From: Coraliomargarita sp.
Lineage (GTDB): Bacteria > Verrucomicrobiota > Verrucomicrobiia > Opitutales > UBA953
Direction of reading: 5' to 3'
NCBI GenBank assembly: GCA_024638885.1
Contig: JAHEJL010000008.1
Location: 1-52,429, forward strand
DNA length: 52,429 bases
Shown: positions 48,125-52,429 of the stretch, one piece after another
Layout of the letters: each line of letters opens with the position of its first letter
How positions within the stretch are numbered: the stretch's first letter is position 1
Notes under the pieces: model-generated
Seen by the model: only the letters and a program-made list of their open reading frames with translations
What the model was told of the DNA's origin: nothing
Database searches by the model: none
Position numbers and translations under genes: made by a program

Positions 48125-51100
48125 TTAGTTATCGAGAGTGTAATTAACTTCCACAAGGCCCAGAGAGGAAGTGTCATTTTTGCGGATTAGATCTGAATCA
48201 CTCATTCTAGGTAGCCCAAACCCATCAAAAGCGCCATCTTCGTAAACTTTATCCTTGTTGGCTCCAGCCACAGGTGCAGTTCCGTATGATGGATCGTAGT
48301 ATACCCCTGCCGATTCAGTGATCCAATGGCCGTTAAAATGACGTGGCGAATTACTGTTTCCTTGAGCGGGAATTCTTATTGATGGAAATGCATCCACTCC
48401 TGAAACGAAAGGATAATTTACAACTCCTGAAGTCCCGCTTCCATAGAATGTCCAGTTTTTCACAAGCACATACTCTCGCCTGTCTTTTGAGAAGACCATC
48501 ATTCTATTGGCTTCTATCCCTTGAAGACGTAATACATCTCGGAACAGAGCAGACCAAGCCTGGCAATTCCCATCGGCACTCGGATTTGCTAATATTTGAT
48601 CTGATTCTGTATATTGCCAAGCTGACTCTATATATTTCCAATACGTCATCTGTTTTCCATCCAAACGCCTTACCTCTTGATCGGTAAACTCACCATAGAT
48701 TCTTTCCCTAGCGCTGACTTGATCCGATACGCCATCAGCATTTCGGCAGCCAAGTTCAAAGAGGGTTTCTTGACGAAGGCGAGGATGTGTAGCTGGATCC
48801 ATTAACGTCAGATAAACCGTATGCTTCGTCGTTCCGACAGTAAACCAATCTAAGTTACCGACTTTCACCTGCCATTGCAGTTTAAAAGCCTTGGACTCGT
48901 CCTTCTTATCGTAAAATTTGATCGTGTTGACCAAAGCAGAAGAGGCTTCCGCCAAAGGCAGGGTTACATGATCGTCGAACACGGTAGCCGCCGACTCAGG
49001 AATCGACATCCCGCCCGGCCCTGCGGCCTTGATCTTGATGGCCCCTAATGTCGATGCGTTGGCAATTCTGAATTTGGCACCTATCTTTGGCTTGGTAGCT
49101 CGGGTAAAAGCCATTGCATAGTCACGCTCGCCCTGCCCAGTATTTGTCGGGTTCATGTTCCCATCGACGTCCTTCCATTGCGGCGCATTATAATGTGTAT
49201 TTCCGTCGTCGGATTTCAGTTCCCAATACTTATCTCCGCCGAAGCTGACCTCTTTCAACTCCACCTTCACCACCTGAATCGTCAGCGTTCCCGCTTCGAT
49301 TGACGAAAAATCGGCCGAGGACCAGTCAAAGTTCAAGGTGATGCAATCCGCACTCCCGCATCCGGGCGGCCGATGTGCTTCGCGGTATTCGCCGGACTCC
49401 GGAAACTCATATTCCAGCGTCACCTCGCCGGCCCTCGTCCCCTCGACCCAATACTGCCACCCGTCACCCTGCTTAAGGACGAATCCCATCCCATTGCTAT
49501 AAACACAGTCCTCCTCGTTCCCTCGGACGGCATGGATCCTCACCTGGCCCGCGCCGCTCGACCGAATGACGATCGACCGCTGACCGTTAGCATAACCGTC
49601 CGGAAGGGATATCGCCAGGGGCATAAGACCCTCGGTCTTCGGCGCACCTTCTCCGCCAGCCTTCAGCGTCACAGTCTCAAAATCACGCTTGGACTCAGGC
49701 GTCCATGGGCCGGTCAGCTCGTCGAAGTTATCATTGAGCAGGACGAACGAGGATGCGTAAACAGAAGGCGCTGACGGCCAAGAACACGAGCAACCCCCCG
49801 GGCCCGGCTCTGGCTCAGGTTCCGGGAGCTTAGGATTATACTCAGGGTCGTCGAAGTTTTTTATCCCGTCCTCGTCGTCATCGTCGAGAGCCCGCGAGCC
49901 AGGCCATGACATCTGATTATGGGGACTGAAGTTATCCGGATCATACTTGGCAGGGTCGACGCTGTCGGCCAGACCATCGCCATCGGTGTCAGGATCAGTA
50001 ACCGGAGGATTGCCGTCGTAGAAGTCTTCCGGATACCGGTCGAAGAAGTTGAGTCGGCCGTCGTTGTCGAGGTCGCCGAGCGCTTCGGTCCCATACCAGT
50101 TACGGTCGTTGTAGGAGCTGTAGTTCACCGGATCCCCCGGAGCCGGGTCTGAAGGGTCCGGAATACCGTCCATGTCGGTGTCCGGCTGGCCGTTCAGGCG
50201 GTCATCAGGCCAGACGTCGAAGAAGTTGGGGATGCCGTCGCCATCGAAATCACCGAGGGCGTCAGACGGCCATTGGGTGCCGTTATGAGGACTGAAGTTG
50301 TAGAAATCCTCCGGAGCCGGGTCGATGCTGTCGATCAGGCCGTCGCCATCGGTGTCGACCGGGGGAGGACCATAAGGTTCGAGATCCCAGAAGTTAAGGA
50401 TGCCGTCGCCGTCGGCGTCGCCGCGGACGTCGGCGTACCACTCTAGTCCGTTGAACGGGCTGAGGTTGTTAGGGTCGGATCGCGCCGGGTCGCTGACATC
50501 CGGGATGCCGTCGTGGTCGAAGTCGGCGTTGTCGTAGGGGTCGTTCGGATAGGGGTCTTGCGAGTCCGGCCGGCCGTCGCCGTCCGTGTCGGGCTCAGGC
50601 TGAGGGTCACCGCCGCCACCCGTGCCGCCCGCACCGTTGGTCGGGTCTGAGGGATACGGATCTTGCGAATCCGGGATGCCGTCCCCGTCGGAATCCGGCC
50701 CGGCGTAGCCGCCGTTATAATAATCGTAAGGGTGCTCATCCCGGAAGTTAGCGATGCCGTCGCCGTCGATATCGCCATTAGCGGCCCCATACCAGGAGGT
50801 GCCGTTGTAGATGCTGAAGTTCAGCGGGTCGGCCAGGGCCGGATCCTGCGCGTTGGGAATGCCATCCCCATCCGTATCGGTCGTCGGGCTGTTCCATTCA
50901 GGCGGCAGGTTGCCGTTGGTCGGATCGTAAGGCCAGGGGTCCGTGAAGTTCGGGTTTCCGTCGCCATCGGCGTCAGCCAGGGCGGCCGTATACCAGAGGC
51001 CCCCGTTGATCGGGCTCAGGTTGGTGGGATCAGAAGGCGCGGGGTCCTCGGCATCGGGGATGCCGTCGCCGTCCATGTCGGAGACCGGCATGTTGCCGTT

Positions 51101-52099
51101 GTAAAAGTCGTACGGAAACTGGTCGTAGAAGTTCGAGATGCCGTCGTTGTCGGCGTCGCCGCGGGCATCCCACTGCCAGCTGATGCCATTGGCGGCGCTG
51201 AAGTTATGATAATCCCAAGGCGACGGATCGGATGAGTCCGAGATGCCGTCGCCGTCCGAATCCGGCTCCGGGGGCACGTATCCGTTGCCGCTGTCGTAAG
51301 GATAGGCGTCGTAGAAGTTGGGGATGCCGTCGCCGTCGGCATCGCCGTAGACCTCCGTCCCCCAGTTAACCCCGTTGACGGGACTGGGATTGTAGGGGTC
51401 GTCAGGCCGGGGGTCCTTGGCCTTCACGAACCCGTCGCCGTCCGGATCCTGCAGCGGATCCCAGAGGGAAGCATCATACGGATACCAGTCGTGGAAGTTC
51501 GGCACGCCATCTCCGTCGGCGTCGGCAAGGGCGTCGCCCATCCACTGCAGGCCGTTGACGGGGCTCCAATTGGAGTAATCCCAAGGCGCCGGGTCGATGA
51601 AGTCAGGGATACCGTCGCCGTCCGTGTCAGGGGTCCCGAGCTGACCGCCGTATTGCCCGTATGGGTAATCATCCAGGAAGTTAGGAATGCCGTCGCCGTC
51701 GGCATCGTCCAGGGCGATGGCGCCCCAGACTATTCCGTTGGCAGGACTCAGGTTGCTCGCGCTCAGCGGAAGCGGATCCAGCAGGTCGGAGATGCCGTCG
51801 CCGTCCGTATCCGGGGAGAAGGGGTTGGTGCCGATCCACATCTCCTGCGAATTGGAAAGCCCGTCGCCGTCGATGTCGTCCGAGAAGGCGTCCAGTTCGG
51901 AAAGGGTGAACACGTGGCCGCTCAAGGGGTCGACCCAGGAGTCGGGCAGCCAATCGCCTGAGGCGTCGGCCCAGAAGGCGAACAAGGCCGGGACCGGCGA
52001 GAGCAGCGCGATCAGCATGATCACAAGGGCACGGCGCCAGGCCGGCTGGCCGGTGCGTACGGCTCCGCCGTGCGCGGAGTCCGAGAACATGGTCTTCAT
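48125..52099 (-). CDS. Large secreted calcium-repeat protein with C-terminal transglutaminase-like domain
   Basis: This 1324-residue protein has a long export signal (about residues 23-43, RALVIMLIALLSPVPALFAF). About ten units of the 60-residue calcium-binding repeat (residues about 70-770) are followed by a Pro/Glu linker (PEPEPEPGPGGCSCSW). Beta-rich regions without recognised family follow (about 790-1120). The C-terminal domain has GNCQAWSALFRDVLRLQGIE (Cys1179), HFNGHWITES (His1258) and GVYYDPSYG (Asp1269). Order and spacing match the Cys-His-Asp triad of transglutaminase-like cysteine enzymes, which cross-link, deamidate or cut proteins. It is followed after five bases by a small exported protein. 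Secreted or surface-displayed function is inferred. The start at 52099 is one of two close ATGs (52090 is the other). Confidence 0.85.
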   Translation of the reverse strand: MKTMFSDSAHGGAVRTGQPAWRRALVIMLIALLSPVPALFAFWADASGDWLPDSWVDPLSGHVFTLSELDAFSDDIDGDGLSNSQEMWIGTNPFSPDTDGDGISDLLDPLPLSASNLSPANGIVWGAIALDDADGDGIPNFLDDYPYGQYGGQLGTPDTDGDGIPDFIDPAPWDYSNWSPVNGLQWMGDALADADGDGVPNFHDWYPYDASLWDPLQDPDGDGFVKAKDPRPDDPYNPSPVNGVNWGTEVYGDADGDGIPNFYDAYPYDSGNGYVPPEPDSDGDGISDSSDPSPWDYHNFSAANGISWQWDARGDADNDGISNFYDQFPYDFYNGNMPVSDMDGDGIPDAEDPAPSDPTNLSPINGGLWYTAALADADGDGNPNFTDPWPYDPTNGNLPPEWNSPTTDTDGDGIPNAQDPALADPLNFSIYNGTSWYGAANGDIDGDGIANFRDEHPYDYYNGGYAGPDSDGDGIPDSQDPYPSDPTNGAGGTGGGGDPQPEPDTDGDGRPDSQDPYPNDPYDNADFDHDGIPDVSDPARSDPNNLSPFNGLEWYADVRGDADGDGILNFWDLEPYGPPPVDTDGDGLIDSIDPAPEDFYNFSPHNGTQWPSDALGDFDGDGIPNFFDVWPDDRLNGQPDTDMDGIPDPSDPAPGDPVNYSSYNDRNWYGTEALGDLDNDGRLNFFDRYPEDFYDGNPPVTDPDTDGDGLADSVDPAKYDPDNFSPHNQMSWPGSRALDDDDEDGIKNFDDPEYNPKLPEPEPEPGPGGCSCSWPSAPSVYASSFVLLNDNFDELTGPWTPESKRDFETVTLKAGGEGAPKTEGLMPLAISLPDGYANGQRSIVIRSSGAGQVRIHAVRGNEEDCVYSNGMGFVLKQGDGWQYWVEGTRAGEVTLEYEFPESGEYREAHRPPGCGSADCITLNFDWSSADFSSIEAGTLTIQVVKVELKEVSFGGDKYWELKSDDGNTHYNAPQWKDVDGNMNPTNTGQGERDYAMAFTRATKPKIGAKFRIANASTLGAIKIKAAGPGGMSIPESAATVFDDHVTLPLAEASSALVNTIKFYDKKDESKAFKLQWQVKVGNLDWFTVGTTKHTVYLTLMDPATHPRLRQETLFELGCRNADGVSDQVSARERIYGEFTDQEVRRLDGKQMTYWKYIESAWQYTESDQILANPSADGNCQAWSALFRDVLRLQGIEANRMMVFSKDRREYVLVKNWTFYGSGTSGVVNYPFVSGVDAFPSIRIPAQGNSNSPRHFNGHWITESAGVYYDPSYGTAPVAGANKDKVYEDGAFDGFGLPRMSDSDLIRKNDTSSLGLVEVNYTLDN

Positions 52100-52240
52100 G
52101 TGCGGGAGTTGCCGACGGGGCGGTCGGCGGGGGTGACCCCAGCATCAAACCGAGCGGAGGTTATTCAAGTAAAGTTTCATAATACGCATATATTTACATC
52201 TTTATTACAAATAAGACGGGGTGCTTCGGTCGGCCCCGTC

Positions 52241-52286
52241 CGTAAATCAGATGTAAAAATCGGTCGGGCCATCATGCTATGATAAT
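52241..52286 (+). promoter_or_regulatory. Candidate promoter of the 52329 gene
   Basis: CGTAAATC (52241-52248), ATGTAAAAA (52251-52259) and TATGATAAT (52278-52286) repeat the series seen at 44985-45028. They lie 43 bases before the start codon of the partial gene, in the divergent gap with the large repeat protein. Confidence 0.55.
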
Positions 52287-52328
52287 CGTATTGATACCGA
52301 CCGGACGACGGACACGCTCCGCGCCGTC

Positions 52329-52429
52329 ATGACCCCCGTGATACGCCTCGCGCGTCGCCTGTGTGCGACCGCGTCCTCGATGCTGCTTGCCCTGCTCGCG
52401 CTGACCGCGACGCCGGCGCACGCCCGGCC
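52329..52429 (+). CDS. N-terminus of a third repeat-type secreted protein, partial
   Basis: The frame runs from ATG 52329 to the end of the window with 33 codons: MTPVIRLARRLCATASSMLL and on to TPAHARP. This is a signal peptide. Its start (M-x-P-V-I-R-x-A-R-R) matches residues 5-14 of the repeat protein at 45059 (M-N-P-V-I-R-A-A-R-R), and the upstream bases also match, so it is very likely a paralogue. The mature protein lies beyond the window; whether it carries the same calcium-binding repeats must be read from the adjoining sequence. Confidence 0.7.
   Translation, partial: MTPVIRLARRLCATASSMLLALLALTATPAHAR

Noticed and set aside
49646..49662. TTCTCCGCCAGC as a second attachment site matching the tRNA-Ser end
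   Set aside because: The match is only about eleven bases, is inside the coding sequence of the large repeat protein, and lacks the T-arm part of the tRNA.
48900..52000. Periodic DNA repeats that could suggest a tandem array or CRISPR
   Set aside because: The period is about 180 bases, and the sequence is a continuous coding frame whose repeats are explained by the protein repeat; there are no short identical repeats with unique spacers.

Overview
The window is chromosomal DNA of a GC-rich bacterium, most likely a member of Verrucomicrobiota and probably Opitutales/Opitutaceae-like. This assignment is an inference. It rests on a pseudopilin cassette of the kind common in that phylum, DUF1080, DUF5069 and glucuronoyl-esterase (CE15) genes, pyrimidine-rich leaders with few Shine-Dalgarno motifs, and abundant small intergenic hairpin repeats. 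No rRNA is present to confirm it.

Bases 1-38,700 are ordinary core genome at high, even GC. In order they hold: the 3' end of purH; parB with a LysM protein; mnmA; menG/ubiE; tRNA-Arg(ACG); a lysine 2,3-aminomutase, a fatty acid hydroxylase family protein and a DUF1080 protein; accA; a four-gene pseudopilin operon; a putative Na+/H+ antiporter; a complete tripartite RND efflux operon divergent from an AcrR-like regulator with a clear operator; a GxDLY/SGNH hydrolase; a queuosine-precursor transporter; tRNA-Leu(TAA); trpA; pyrB with a dihydroorotase-like partner that has lost its HxH metal site; a CPBP protease; thiL; DUF5069; a second SGNH hydrolase; an MFS exporter; tRNA-Arg(CCG); a CE15 esterase; folA; a PpiD-like periplasmic chaperone; gltX and glnS; and tRNA-Ser(GGA). 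Intergenic gaps carry several families of dispersed repeats: a CACGTG repeat that often abuts stop codons, GTAG-headed REP pairs, GGGAGACCGG hairpins, and C-rich tracts in front of start codons.

From tRNA-Ser onward (about 38,715-44,180) base composition drops and the genes become accessory. There is a two-gene AT-richer pair including a DUF4145 protein, then a + strand operon of an unknown protein, an excisionase-like helix-turn-helix protein, a CHC2/Toprim primase and a DUF3987 helicase-like protein, closed by a strong terminator. This looks like the replication module of an integrated element that used the tRNA-Ser gene. No integrase or second attachment site is visible.

Bases 44,376-52,429 hold the most unusual part. 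Two divergent gene pairs encode secreted proteins, three of which carry or probably carry long calcium-binding, thrombospondin-type-3-like repeats. One is a 638-residue protein made almost only of repeats. One is a 1324-residue protein with the same repeats followed by a C-terminal domain with a transglutaminase-like Cys-His-Asp arrangement, and it is directly followed by a small gene for a membrane-anchored or exported protein. A third begins at the right edge and shares its start region and promoter boxes with the first. This is the best candidate here for an undescribed system: a surface or secreted repeat protein carrying an enzymatic tip, with a small partner protein.
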